Shown here piece after piece: positions 32,829 to 41,511 of a stretch of 64,000 bases of DNA. The stretch is from Polynucleobacter sp. AP-Nino-20-G2 (GTDB lineage Bacteria > Pseudomonadota > Gammaproteobacteria > Burkholderiales > Burkholderiaceae). Where the stretch lies: positions 603,130 through 667,129 of the forward strand of contig NZ_CP061313.1 of assembly GCF_018688235.1 (NCBI RefSeq), written 5' to 3'. Every line of letters begins with the position of its first letter. The first letter of the stretch is position 1. The notes beneath the pieces were generated by a model. That model searched no databases and was not told where the DNA came from. It worked only from the letters and a program-made list of their open reading frames with translations. A program made the position numbers and the translations under genes.

Positions 32829-33677
32829 ATGGTTTCGATAGCCATTGCGATTTACGCTACCGCTTTGATAGCCCAAATTGGTGCTGCAGTGCTGGCCCTA
32901 CGACTATTTTTTCGCTCAACAATTTATCGCATAGGATTCGGTCTTTTGGCTGCCGGATTCCTGATGATGAATGTCAGGCGAATCTATCCTATTCTTTTGA
33001 TTTTTCATGGTGGCGCAGTCGATGCATTTGATGCTATTGGCGCCTTAATAGTTTCTCTTCTTTCATTCTTCGGCATGTTTTTCATGCGAAATATTTTTTT
33101 GTTTATGGAGGAGCAGGGGAGAAGATATGAGCATGATGCCAAGGTTGATTTTTTGACTGGCCTATTAAATCGCAAGGAGACTGAGTCAAGGATTACGCTG
33201 GAAATCAATCGCTCATTTCGCGAAGGCGTTCCCTTGGCTTTTGTCATGTTTGATATTGATCACTTTAAGCTGGTAAATGATACGTATGGACACGAAACTG
33301 GTGATCTCGTTTTGCAAGATCTGGCAAAACATTCGCAGAGCTCTCTAAGAAGTATTGATATTTTGGGGCGCTTTGGTGGTGAGGAGTTTTTAATCGTCAT
33401 GCCGAATACCAGTCAAAAGCAAGCTTTTGAAGTTTCTGAAAGATTAAGGTTGAGTGTGGCGAATCACGCATGTGCCGTGATTGATAGTCGAGATATAAAA
33501 ATTACTATCAGTCTCGGTGTTGCGGTTCTGTATCCGGAGAGGGAGGATGTCACTCTGCAGCAAGAGTTGCACAAGAAGTACATAGATCTTGCTGATCAGG
33601 CTATGTACCAGGCAAAGCTTGGTGGCAGGAATAGAGTTTGTTGCTGGCAAGAGGAGGGGCATCGCCCTTCGCCTTAG
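32829..33677 (+). CDS. Membrane-bound diguanylate cyclase (GGDEF)
   Basis: The 282-residue protein has three hydrophobic segments in the first 100 residues, then a GGDEF domain (about 120-280). The motif GRFGGEEFLIVM is the active GGEEF variant, and LVNDTYGHETGDLVL is also typical. An inhibitory RxxD site is not obvious. ATG 32829 has AGAGGAG at 7-base spacing, whereas GTG 32823 would overlap it, so I choose the ATG. It is paired with the HD-GYP gene just upstream. Confidence 0.92.
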   Translation: MVSIAIAIYATALIAQIGAAVLALRLFFRSTIYRIGFGLLAAGFLMMNVRRIYPILLIFHGGAVDAFDAIGALIVSLLSFFGMFFMRNIFLFMEEQGRRYEHDAKVDFLTGLLNRKETESRITLEINRSFREGVPLAFVMFDIDHFKLVNDTYGHETGDLVLQDLAKHSQSSLRSIDILGRFGGEEFLIVMPNTSQKQAFEVSERLRLSVANHACAVIDSRDIKITISLGVAVLYPEREDVTLQQELHKKYIDLADQAMYQAKLGGRNRVCCWQEEGHRPSP

Positions 33678-33719
33678 AGGATTTCAGTTGCTTGCCCATT
33701 GTATGTTTATGATGGGCAT

Positions 33720-35255
33720 ATGAAATACGAGCTACCTGAGTTGCTGCAGCAAAGGCCAAGCCCTTTTTATGGGCTCTCATGGCCGCTGATTGTGGGGGTG
33801 GTGGTCTGCCTTGGTTTGCTGACTTTGACAACTTGGCATACCTCAGTCGATCCTGATACGTATATGCATCTCACGATTGGGCGATGGATCTTGGATCATG
33901 GGGCCATACCGCGTACGGATATGTACTCTCACTCATTACACGGCCACCCTTGGGTTGCCCATGAATGGTTATCTGAATATATTCTGGCGGTCCTATATGC
34001 CCTCGGGGGATGGACTGCGCTGGTATTAGTAACAGCCTTATCTCTTGCGCTAACGCTAGCATTCTTAGTGCGCTTCTTATTGCATCGCGTTCCCGCTATT
34101 TATGCCATTCTATTTACCGCTTTAGCCTATTCAGCGCTAGTCAGTCATTTGTTGATTAGGCCTCATATTTTTTCATGGCCCATATTGGTAATGTGGGTTG
34201 GCGTCCTGATCAATGCTTCTGAGAGGCAAATAAAGCCGCCAATGTATTTACTGGCTCTGATGGTACTGTGGGCCAATCTGCACGGCAGTTTTATCTTAGG
34301 CCTAGCTATCGCAATTCCTTTGGGGGTGCAGGCGGTATGGATTGCTCCATCATCGCTACGGGGTGCGCTAGCTAGATCCTGGATCTTGTTTTGGGTGCTG
34401 TCTGTGATCAGTTGTGTGGCAACGCCCCTCGGCTGGCAGGGCTTGCTGTTTCCACTCTCATTACTGAAGTTAACTCACCTTACTGCCATTAATGAATGGA
34501 TGCCATATCATTTTTCTGGATTGAGTGGTCTGGAGATTGTGATTTTGTCTTATCTGTTTTTGGCGTTGATTGGCTACATTGATATTGGCATCATTAATGC
34601 GCTGATTATTGTGGGCTTGTTGCATCAGGCCTTGACCCATAATCGCTATGCATCCATCTTTGGACTCATCACGCCGATGATTATTGCCAGCTCATTTGGC
34701 GCTCGATACAAACTAGTGCATGCGTCTGATGAGAGTCAACATCCATCACGCGTTGATGAGATATTTAACCGCCTTTCTGTGCCGGCCACTAAAAAGGCCA
34801 CACTACTTTTTGGCGCAATCATTCTTGCCTCGGCATTCTTTCTCTCTAGAGGCCATCATCATGAGCCTTCAAAAGAGGCTTATCCAGTTGCTGCCGTCGA
34901 CTTTGCTATCAATCATCAGATTACCGGCCCTGTGTTCAATGCCTATGAGTTTGGTGGATACCTCATTAGTCGCGGCATTCCGGTATTTATTGATGGCAGG
35001 GCGGATTTATACGATGAGGCAATATTGGGGCCCTATTTAGAGGCGATACGAGATGGGTCGGCAAGTGTTTTGGATTCCCTGATGCGGGACTACAAAATCA
35101 CCTGGGTGCTCATTCCGCCAGATTCTTCTGCAAGGACTTACTTTGACAGTCGTGAGCAGTGGAAAAATATCTATGAGGATAAGCTTGCCACTATTTTTGT
35201 TTTGCGGGCGGCTCCGCTGGATGGCCAGAAATTAATTGACTCAATGCGTAAATGA
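33720..35255 (+). CDS. Polytopic GT-C-like membrane protein of unknown function
   Basis: The 511-residue protein has roughly eleven transmembrane helices and a C-terminal soluble domain (about 395-511). The first loop carries DPDTYMHLTIGRWILDHG and HPWVAHEWLSEY, a pattern seen in uncharacterised membrane proteins that resemble GT-C glycosyltransferases. In that pattern an acidic first loop is the presumed catalytic site. The soluble part has FNAYEFGGYLISRGIPVFID, also typical of that group. A sugar-transfer role is inference. Its stop overlaps the start of a lipoprotein gene by 4 bases. Confidence 0.65.
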   Translation: MKYELPELLQQRPSPFYGLSWPLIVGVVVCLGLLTLTTWHTSVDPDTYMHLTIGRWILDHGAIPRTDMYSHSLHGHPWVAHEWLSEYILAVLYALGGWTALVLVTALSLALTLAFLVRFLLHRVPAIYAILFTALAYSALVSHLLIRPHIFSWPILVMWVGVLINASERQIKPPMYLLALMVLWANLHGSFILGLAIAIPLGVQAVWIAPSSLRGALARSWILFWVLSVISCVATPLGWQGLLFPLSLLKLTHLTAINEWMPYHFSGLSGLEIVILSYLFLALIGYIDIGIINALIIVGLLHQALTHNRYASIFGLITPMIIASSFGARYKLVHASDESQHPSRVDEIFNRLSVPATKKATLLFGAIILASAFFLSRGHHHEPSKEAYPVAAVDFAINHQITGPVFNAYEFGGYLISRGIPVFIDGRADLYDEAILGPYLEAIRDGSASVLDSLMRDYKITWVLIPPDSSARTYFDSREQWKNIYEDKLATIFVLRAAPLDGQKLIDSMRK

Positions 35256-35737
35256 AGATGTGCCAATTACCCACTTCACTCTCCAGATTCTTGCTGTTAA
35301 CAGTGACGGTTCTTTTTCTGTCAGCTTGTGACAGACTGCAATTGCCTGAATATTGGTTATGTAGTGGCACTTCCCAGCAATTGGTTTTGGATTCCCAGGG
35401 TGCAGAGCTTGAGCGATACGAAGGGAATGAGCCGCTGATGCTAGAGATATGGGGTAGTCACGTTTATCAATTTTTGCAGGGTAGCTTTAGTGGTGGTTAT
35501 TCCATTTGTAGTGACGATAGTGTGAAGAATGCATCTTCCTCTAGTATTCAATTTGGGATGCGTGGATGCCAGGCAAATATAGATTTTTACCGCATGGGTA
35601 TTTTTAATGTCGAGAGTGGCGAGTTGCTCATGAAAGACTCTCGCAAGCTTGATCAGCGAGTGATTCGGAATCAGGGCCGTTATCAGTGCCGCAAAAAAGG
35701 GCGCTCCTTTAACTTCTCGGAATTCAATCATGTCTAG
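35252..35737 (+). CDS. Hypothetical lipoprotein, 161 residues
   Basis: The signal peptide (about 8-25) ends in a lipobox LSAC with the modified cysteine at about residue 26. The mature part is small, with several cysteines (LCSGTS, YSICSD, MRGCQA, YQCRKK) that may form disulfides in the periplasm. No family recognised. ATGA overlap with the upstream membrane protein and an 8-base overlap with the next gene make this a three-gene coupled unit. Confidence 0.6.
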   Translation: MKMCQLPTSLSRFLLLTVTVLFLSACDRLQLPEYWLCSGTSQQLVLDSQGAELERYEGNEPLMLEIWGSHVYQFLQGSFSGGYSICSDDSVKNASSSSIQFGMRGCQANIDFYRMGIFNVESGELLMKDSRKLDQRVIRNQGRYQCRKKGRSFNFSEFNHV

Positions 35738-36989
35738 CCGCATCGTTTCATTGGTGCGTGCTCTAGCGCTAATCCTTAGCCTAGAGCTGCCGATTATTTT
35801 GGCTTTTGCTTGGATGACTGGTGACTATTCGATCCCCCGTTTTAATGTGTGGCCTATTTCAGAATGGCTCATCAATTATCAGGCGGGCTTTGTCAGAAGG
35901 GGGTTAGCAGGTGAATTCCTCCTGCAGGTATTTGGGCAAGACGGGTTAATTAAGCCCTTGTATGTCTTGATGTTTGCTTCCTATATTGCGTATATCGTTT
36001 CATTTCTGTTGGTTTACTGGAGATCCGGTATTCGTAACGGCAATGTGTTGCTGGTTTCAATATTGATTCAGGGCGGTATATTTCATATGGGTATGAGCGC
36101 AGACTTCTATACCCGCAAAGAAAATTTGTTCTTAATATTTTTTGCTATTCAGTGTTTGCTTTATTTCCAAATCCGTTTAGCTCCAGTGTCTAGGCAGCAA
36201 TTTTGGATTTACTGTTATCTAGTAGCTTTATTCATCGTGTCTCCTGTTTTAGTGCTCATACATGAGGCCTATCTATTCATGGCTTACCCAATATCAGCTC
36301 TATTGCTTTGGGTGCTTGCCCTAGAGCGGCCTAATTTACGCTATCTGCGCCTTGCATCCATCTTCTTATTTGCTGAGGTGTTATTTACCTTTTTGGTGTG
36401 CTCTCGCTTCCATGGCGACGTTTTCATGGCGCAGGCGATTTGGGACTCCTTATCATTTGGGGATCGCTTGCTGCTATCCCCAAGCGCGCCATATTCCGTC
36501 TTTGGCGCCATCAGTTCTTTGGGTTGGGGCCTAGATCAGCATCTCACTACGATTTACGGGGTATTTAGCTCCGGCGGCATCTTTATTTGGCTGTTTTTCG
36601 GCCTTGGAAACGTGCTGGTGTTGATCTACATTTACTCCGTGGTTCGGCCTGTGGTAGTTGACGGACTTCCATCGCAATATTTACGCTGGATTTTGCTTGG
36701 TGGACTGGCATTGACCCCCATGTTTTTGCTGGCCAGTGACTGGGGAAGGTGGCTTGCTTCGATGAGTAGTCAGTTAATTTTGTTGATGTTTGTGCTTCGG
36801 CGAGCTGATTTATCCTACAAGCCTGAAGACTTTCCGCTCTTACTGGCTCTGGATCGACGCCTTGTTCTGGCTGGTGGAGTCACCTTATTGGCGTTCTGTG
36901 TGATATATGGTTTGGCCTTTCAGATGCCGGAGTGTTGCGCTTACTACACCGATATTTTTCCGTCATACCGCGTCTATTTTGGTCTTTAA
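35730..36989 (+). CDS. Polytopic membrane protein of unknown function, 419 residues
   Basis: About ten transmembrane helices. An early periplasmic loop reads WLINYQAGFVRRGLAGEFL, a motif shared by a group of uncharacterised polytopic membrane proteins often found near cell-surface polysaccharide genes. A further loop has GMSADFYTRKENLF. No enzymatic function can be named. It overlaps the lipoprotein gene and precedes the Tad pilus locus by 160 bases. Confidence 0.6.
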   Translation: MSSRIVSLVRALALILSLELPIILAFAWMTGDYSIPRFNVWPISEWLINYQAGFVRRGLAGEFLLQVFGQDGLIKPLYVLMFASYIAYIVSFLLVYWRSGIRNGNVLLVSILIQGGIFHMGMSADFYTRKENLFLIFFAIQCLLYFQIRLAPVSRQQFWIYCYLVALFIVSPVLVLIHEAYLFMAYPISALLLWVLALERPNLRYLRLASIFLFAEVLFTFLVCSRFHGDVFMAQAIWDSLSFGDRLLLSPSAPYSVFGAISSLGWGLDQHLTTIYGVFSSGGIFIWLFFGLGNVLVLIYIYSVVRPVVVDGLPSQYLRWILLGGLALTPMFLLASDWGRWLASMSSQLILLMFVLRRADLSYKPEDFPLLLALDRRLVLAGGVTLLAFCVIYGLAFQMPECCAYYTDIFPSYRVYFGL

Positions 36990-37024
36990 GCCCAAAATTA
37001 GGGTTTGCCATAGGATTACCGTTG

Positions 37025-37061
37025 CTTTTTGTTGATTTGGATCAATTTTTTATAGCAAGTT
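37025..37061 (+). promoter_or_regulatory. Possible promoter region of the flp gene
   Basis: An A/T-rich stretch contains TTGTTG and TATAGC at about 16 bases spacing, roughly 90 bases before flp. The match to consensus is modest. Confidence 0.3.
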
Positions 37062-37148
37062 TGGTAAAAATAGCATTAAGATGAAGTTGTTGATTTCATT
37101 ATCATTCTCGTAAATAGTTTTTTTGTTGTTTTCATTAGGAATTAAGTT

Positions 37149-37322
37149 ATGTTGAAAAAAATCCAATCTTTCATTTCAAATTTCGCTAAAGGCGAAGAGG
37201 GTGTTACAGCGATTGAGTACGCATTGATTGCCGCTCTGGTTGCCGTGGTTATTATCGGTGGCGCTACGCTGTTGGGTACTAACTTAAATACCTTGTTCAC
37301 AAACATCGCCGGCAAGATTTAA
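37149..37322 (+). CDS. flp: Flp-type pilin
   Basis: This 57-residue prepilin is the structural subunit of the Tad/Flp pilus. It has a short basic leader, then KGEEG, the prepilin-peptidase cleavage point after the last Gly, and VTAIEYALIAALVAVVIIGG, with the invariant Glu-Tyr of Flp pilins at +5/+6. A short tail GTNLNTLFTNIAGKI follows. TTAGGAATT lies before the ATG. It is directly followed by a strong hairpin and then by the pilus assembly genes. Confidence 0.95.
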   Translation: MLKKIQSFISNFAKGEEGVTAIEYALIAALVAVVIIGGATLLGTNLNTLFTNIAGKI

Positions 37323-37330
37323 TTGATTTT

Positions 37331-37355
37331 CTTCAACACCCAAGGGGTGTTGAAG
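37331..37355 (+). other. Strong hairpin between flp and the assembly genes
   Basis: A perfect 11-bp inverted repeat, CTTCAACACCC / GGGTGTTGAAG with loop AAG, 8 bases after the flp stop. No T-run follows, so it is more likely an RNA-stabilising or partial-termination element that lets flp be expressed above the downstream genes. Confidence 0.8.
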
Positions 37356-37460
37356 AGTCTTTGCTGTAGTTGTGCCGTGCCTTTGTGGGCGTGATGTTTC
37401 AAAGCATCCAAGCTTTTTCTTTGCATAAGCTATGCAGAGATGGGCGGAAAGTAAAATTGC

Positions 37461-37925
37461 ATGTCTGTGACTTTTCCGTTTTTAGCAGTAATGTCCCTGG
37501 CGACATTATTAGATTTCGCAACTAGGCGAATCTCAAACTACCTCATTCTTTTCGGTTTGTCTCTTGGCCTTTCCCTGGCCTATATCAATGGTGGCTTAAG
37601 CGCATTGGCTAGCTCTATGCTTGGAGCGATTATTGGTTTGCTGGTGTTCATCTACCCTTACTCGAAGTCGCTGATGGGTGCGGGTGATGTCAAGTTAATG
37701 GCGGTAGCCGGTACTTTTCTAGGCCCTAATGCCATCTTGCTGACAGCGTTGTATGCCTCCATCATTGGTGGACTATGTATCTTGATCTATTTGCTCTACA
37801 AAGGTGTTTTGACTGAGTCGGCCAGCAGGGCATTCAGACTGCGATTCAGTGGTACACGCATTCCATACGCATTCGCCATTTCTCTTGGGGCATGCCTGGC
37901 TCTATTTAACTCTACCCCTCTATAA
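37461..37925 (+). CDS. cpaA: Prepilin peptidase of the Tad locus (CpaA/TadV, A24 family)
   Basis: A 154-residue inner-membrane aspartyl protease that cleaves the Flp leader. It is all hydrophobic helices. The two catalytic aspartates are visible: Asp18 (LLDFATRRISN) and Asp76 in MGAGDVKLM (the GxGD motif). The size fits the short TadV type that lacks the methylase domain. Only 2 bases separate it from cpaB. Its position right after flp is typical. Confidence 0.93.
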   Translation: MSVTFPFLAVMSLATLLDFATRRISNYLILFGLSLGLSLAYINGGLSALASSMLGAIIGLLVFIYPYSKSLMGAGDVKLMAVAGTFLGPNAILLTALYASIIGGLCILIYLLYKGVLTESASRAFRLRFSGTRIPYAFAISLGACLALFNSTPL

Positions 37926-37927
37926 AT

Positions 37928-38677
37928 ATGCAAAATAGACGCATCCTCATTTCTCTTATTGTCGCTTCCGTTGTTGGCCTGATGGCCTTATTTATCGCCT
38001 CATTTGTAGTAAAAGATGAGGAAGCCATTAAGGCCGCTATGGTTGTAGCCGCCGGGGAAACGATTCCCATGGGCACGCCGATTTCCAGCGCTCAATTAAA
38101 GTTAATCAAGTTTTCCGGTGAGGGTCAACCTAGTGGTGTTGCTCATACCGTTGAAGAGTTAGTTGGTCGCATACCCAAGGGGGAAATTAAGGCTGGCGAA
38201 GTCATTTTTGACCGCATGCTTTACTCAGCTAATTCTTCATCAGGCCTCGCTTTTGCGATCTCCGCTGGTAAACGGGCGATGACCATGACTGTGAATGAAG
38301 TGTCGGATGTTGCTGGTTTTGTAACCCCTGGATCCTATGTCGATGTTTTGTTTAGTAGCAAGGATGACACCGGTCGATTTAGCTCCCGAATCATTATGCA
38401 GCGTGTGTTGGTGCTTGCCGTTGCTCAAGATCGTGTCGCGACAGAGGATGCTAAGCCACGTTTAGCTAGCTCAGTGACTCTGGAAGTGTCTCCACAGCAG
38501 GCAGAGGTGCTTGATGCCGCTCGGATGGCTGGAACGCTATCGCTCGTGTTGCGTAATCAGACGGAGGGCTCTGGACCTGGGGAGTCTACTCAAACGCAAA
38601 CCCATACTTCTAGTGAGAATGGGGTTGAAGTAATTCGCGGTACATCTGTGCGTATGGAATCTGGATTGGGTCGTTAA
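37928..38677 (+). CDS. cpaB: Flp pilus assembly protein CpaB/RcpC
   Basis: A 249-residue envelope protein with an N-terminal membrane anchor (about 7-27) and a SAF-type domain (about 35-105; VAAGETIPMGTPISSAQLKL). The RcpC region follows (AMTMTVNEVSDVAGFVTPGS, about 115-134), with VSPQQAEVLDAARMAGTLSL further on. CpaB proteins help the secretin channel of Tad pili. It lies tightly between the prepilin peptidase gene and the secretin gene. Confidence 0.92.
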   Translation: MQNRRILISLIVASVVGLMALFIASFVVKDEEAIKAAMVVAAGETIPMGTPISSAQLKLIKFSGEGQPSGVAHTVEELVGRIPKGEIKAGEVIFDRMLYSANSSSGLAFAISAGKRAMTMTVNEVSDVAGFVTPGSYVDVLFSSKDDTGRFSSRIIMQRVLVLAVAQDRVATEDAKPRLASSVTLEVSPQQAEVLDAARMAGTLSLVLRNQTEGSGPGESTQTQTHTSSENGVEVIRGTSVRMESGLGR

Positions 38678-38678
38678 T

Positions 38679-40010
38679 ATGAAAATTTTTAATAAAGCTG
38701 GCGTTTGGACGAGCCTCATCACATTCAGTTGGATGTTGTTGGCCCCCAATTTTTTATTTGCTGCTGAAGCGGTGGTCTCTAAGGAGGTGGGTAAGGTTTC
38801 CAGTATTGAGATTTCGCTTGGTAAATCACGCCTTTATAAATATGCAGATCCAATTAATAGAATTTCAGTAGGCGATGCCGCTATTGCTGACGTGATGGTG
38901 GTCAGCCCCAATCAGATTTACTTGCTTGGTAAGAAGGTGGGCTCCACCAATGTGTTTATGTGGCATGCCAATGGAAATCTCTCAACCTTAGATGTGGCGG
39001 TTGGTGTTGATGCTGGTGCACTTCAGAGCTTATTGGGAAAATTAATTCCTGGTGAGAAAAATATACGCGCATCTTCGGCAGGGGAGTCTCTGGTTTTGAG
39101 TGGACAGGTTTCCGATTCTGTGAAGGTACAGCAAGCCATTCAAATTGCTCAGGAGTACACCGGAAAAAAAGTCCTCAATATGATGACTACCGACCATCTT
39201 CCGCAGGTATTAATTGAGGTCAAAATTGCTGAAATTGATAAGGCTGTTGCCGACTCCTTGGGTGTCCAAGTGCAAGGCTCGAACTTTAGCTTCAATATGC
39301 TAAACGGTGCAACTGCTCCTCTGGGCTTTGCGGCCAATGCTGCTGGTTCGGTAGGGTCTACCAATGCTTGGCTTCAGGCCCAAATTAATAGCGGTTTGAT
39401 TAAGATTTTGGCTGAACCCAATATTATGGCGATCAGCGGGCAGGAGGGCGAGTTCCTCTCTGGCGGAATTGTGTTTTTACCCGTTCCTCAGTCAAGCGGT
39501 ACAGGTGGCTCAGTCATCACGCTGCAAGCTCAAAACTATGGAGTGGGCGTTAAATTTACTCCAACTGTTTTATCTGAAGGCCGAATCAATCTAAAGGTAA
39601 GCCCGCAAGTTTCTGAGGTGCAAACCCAAGGCATCACGGTAAGCGCTGGAGGCTCAACCTCTGTGCTGCCTTCAATTACTACGCGCCAGGCCTCTACTAC
39701 GGTCCAGCTTTATGACGGTCAAAGTTTCGCCATAGGCGGATTAATTAAAAATAACGTAGCTGAGGTGATTAGCGCATTCCCTGGTTTAGCAAATTTACCC
39801 GTTTTAGGCGCGCTATTTAGAAGCGCATCTTTCAAGGCGGATCGTAGCGAGTTATTAATTGTGGTGACTCCGCATATTGTTCAGCCGGTCGCCAATAAGG
39901 TGACATTGCCTACTGATAAATATATCCCCCCAACTCAAGTTGATTTCTTTGTAAATGGAAAGTTGGAAGGCTCAAGGCCAGAAAATATTACTGATGGGGC
40001 TGCCAAATAA
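38679..40010 (+). CDS. cpaC: Tad pilus secretin CpaC/RcpA
   Basis: The 443-residue outer-membrane secretin forms the pilus exit channel. A signal peptide (about 1-28) is followed by the pilus/BON-type N-terminal domain (ISLGKSRLYKYADPINRISV). The secretin core has LIEVKIAEIDKAVADSLG (about 168-185), GVGVKFTPTVLSEGRINLKV and TVQLYDGQSFAIGGLIKNN. GALFRSASFKADRSELLIVV is the secretin signature. It starts 1 base after cpaB and shares 1 base with the next gene. Confidence 0.95.
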   Translation: MKIFNKAGVWTSLITFSWMLLAPNFLFAAEAVVSKEVGKVSSIEISLGKSRLYKYADPINRISVGDAAIADVMVVSPNQIYLLGKKVGSTNVFMWHANGNLSTLDVAVGVDAGALQSLLGKLIPGEKNIRASSAGESLVLSGQVSDSVKVQQAIQIAQEYTGKKVLNMMTTDHLPQVLIEVKIAEIDKAVADSLGVQVQGSNFSFNMLNGATAPLGFAANAAGSVGSTNAWLQAQINSGLIKILAEPNIMAISGQEGEFLSGGIVFLPVPQSSGTGGSVITLQAQNYGVGVKFTPTVLSEGRINLKVSPQVSEVQTQGITVSAGGSTSVLPSITTRQASTTVQLYDGQSFAIGGLIKNNVAEVISAFPGLANLPVLGALFRSASFKADRSELLIVVTPHIVQPVANKVTLPTDKYIPPTQVDFFVNGKLEGSRPENITDGAAK

Positions 40011-40324
40011 TGAAACTGAACTTTGGATATAAATTAATGTTGAGAGTGTTAACTAGTGCCGTACTTATTGTGGGGCTCTCTGCGTGCCAATCCATTTGGG
40101 AAACTGCACCTGATTTTGGTGGGACGGTAAATGACGCCGTGCAATCTCAGTTGGTTAATCCAAATGCTCCAGTTGGAAATAAAAAAGTTACCACTGGATT
40201 AGATGGTGGTGCAGCAAAAGGTGCTGTTGATAACTATCAAAAGTCTTTCGAAGTAAGAACACCAACCAGTAGTGGCACATACCCAACAGGGGCTACGATG
40301 GGCACTTCTTCTGGAGGTCGATAA
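40010..40324 (+). CDS. Small Tad-locus lipoprotein (CpaD-like C-terminus)
   Basis: The 104-residue product has a signal peptide with lipobox LSAC (Cys about 26), then PDFGGTVNDAVQSQLVNPNA and VDNYQKSF. This resembles the C-terminal part of CpaD/RcpB-type lipoproteins, where FGxxxxxxxxxQxxNP and a YQKSF-like motif occur. The main CpaD domain is missing, so it may be a minimal pilotin-like partner of the secretin encoded just upstream. The tail is Gly/Ser/Thr-rich. Confidence 0.65.
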   Translation: MKLNFGYKLMLRVLTSAVLIVGLSACQSIWETAPDFGGTVNDAVQSQLVNPNAPVGNKKVTTGLDGGAAKGAVDNYQKSFEVRTPTSSGTYPTGATMGTSSGGR

Positions 40325-41494
40325 ATGAAGATTGCAGCTATTGCTAGCTCCCCCGAGTCTCTTATCAGAATCAAAGAGATTCTGGAGACCAATGTTTCCC
40401 AAGATCAATTCGTTTTTTTAGAGCGCCGTGAGGGCGGTTTAGATATCGATCGTTTGGATTTATTTTCAACCAATATTCTAGTTGTTGATTCTGAGGCTGT
40501 CTCTAAGAGTGACCTAAAAACGATTGCATCTTGCACTAATGAGCACGCAAATCCTGCCATTATTTATGCAACAAGCAATGCGCATGATGGTCAGATGCTC
40601 GAGTTGATGCGTGCGGGTGTAATGGAAGTAATTGGATTTCCAGTGTCGCAATCGGAATTGCTTGAGGCTATTGAGCGATTGAGGTCGCGTCGTTATATTT
40701 CCTCCTCGTATCGTCCAAGAGGAAAAATTCTCTCATTCATCTCTGCAAAGGGAGGTGCTGGAGCTACCTTTATCGCCGGAAACCTTGGTTATGCATTGGC
40801 CTCTATTTGCAAACAAAAGGTTTTATTCATTGATTTACATATGCAATTTGGCGATGCTGCCTTTTATTTGGTTGAGTCGGCAGGTCCCAGCACATTGACC
40901 GATGTGATTAGTCAAACAGGTTTGGATTCAAGTGTCATTGCATCTGCTACAACACAAGTAACTGAGAATTTCTATCTCTTGCAAGCCCCTGATAGTCCGG
41001 ATAAAGCGGTTGGCATCAAGCCTCAGCATATTGATAATTTACTCACGGTTGCCATTCAGGATTATGACTTTGTTATTGTTGATTTACCCCGAGAGATCGA
41101 GGCTATCACAATGAAGGTCTTGGATCGATCCGACAAGATTTACGTGGTCTTTCAGCCGGTGGTTTCGTATTTGCGAGCCTTGGCTAAGGTCCTCCATCTA
41201 TTTACCTTGCTTGGTTACGAGTCACGAAAAATTGGTACCGTTCTGAATCGTATGGATAAAGCGGTGGCAATTTCACTTGATAAGATGGAGGATGCTATTC
41301 AGAAGCCTATAGATTGGGTCTTCCCAAATGACTTTTTGAATGCAACTGAATCAGTTAATACGGGTATTCCTATTCAAAAGCTTCAAGCACATATTCCATT
41401 GAGCGATACCTTTACTGCGATGGCTTGTGATATTGCCGGCATTAAGCTGGACTCTGTCGAGAGTGCTCCTTGGTGGCAAAAGTGGTTTAAATAA
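40325..41494 (+). CDS. cpaE: Pilus assembly ATPase-like CpaE/TadZ
   Basis: A MinD/ParA-type protein that places the Tad machine in the cell. The 389 residues comprise a receiver-like N-terminal domain (about 1-125) and a deviant Walker P-loop domain from about 135 (SAKGGAGATFIAGNLG). LFIDLHMQFGDAAFYL and VIVDLPREIEAITMKVLD are the following switch regions. Its position between the secretin/lipoprotein genes and cpaF is conserved in Tad loci. Confidence 0.93.
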   Translation: MKIAAIASSPESLIRIKEILETNVSQDQFVFLERREGGLDIDRLDLFSTNILVVDSEAVSKSDLKTIASCTNEHANPAIIYATSNAHDGQMLELMRAGVMEVIGFPVSQSELLEAIERLRSRRYISSSYRPRGKILSFISAKGGAGATFIAGNLGYALASICKQKVLFIDLHMQFGDAAFYLVESAGPSTLTDVISQTGLDSSVIASATTQVTENFYLLQAPDSPDKAVGIKPQHIDNLLTVAIQDYDFVIVDLPREIEAITMKVLDRSDKIYVVFQPVVSYLRALAKVLHLFTLLGYESRKIGTVLNRMDKAVAISLDKMEDAIQKPIDWVFPNDFLNATESVNTGIPIQKLQAHIPLSDTFTAMACDIAGIKLDSVESAPWWQKWFK

Positions 41495-41511
41495 TTTACT
41501 GGTAGATAAAA

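Noticed and set aside
37331..37355. Rho-independent terminator after flp
   Set aside because: The stem is strong but there is no T-run, so I list it as a hairpin of uncertain role.
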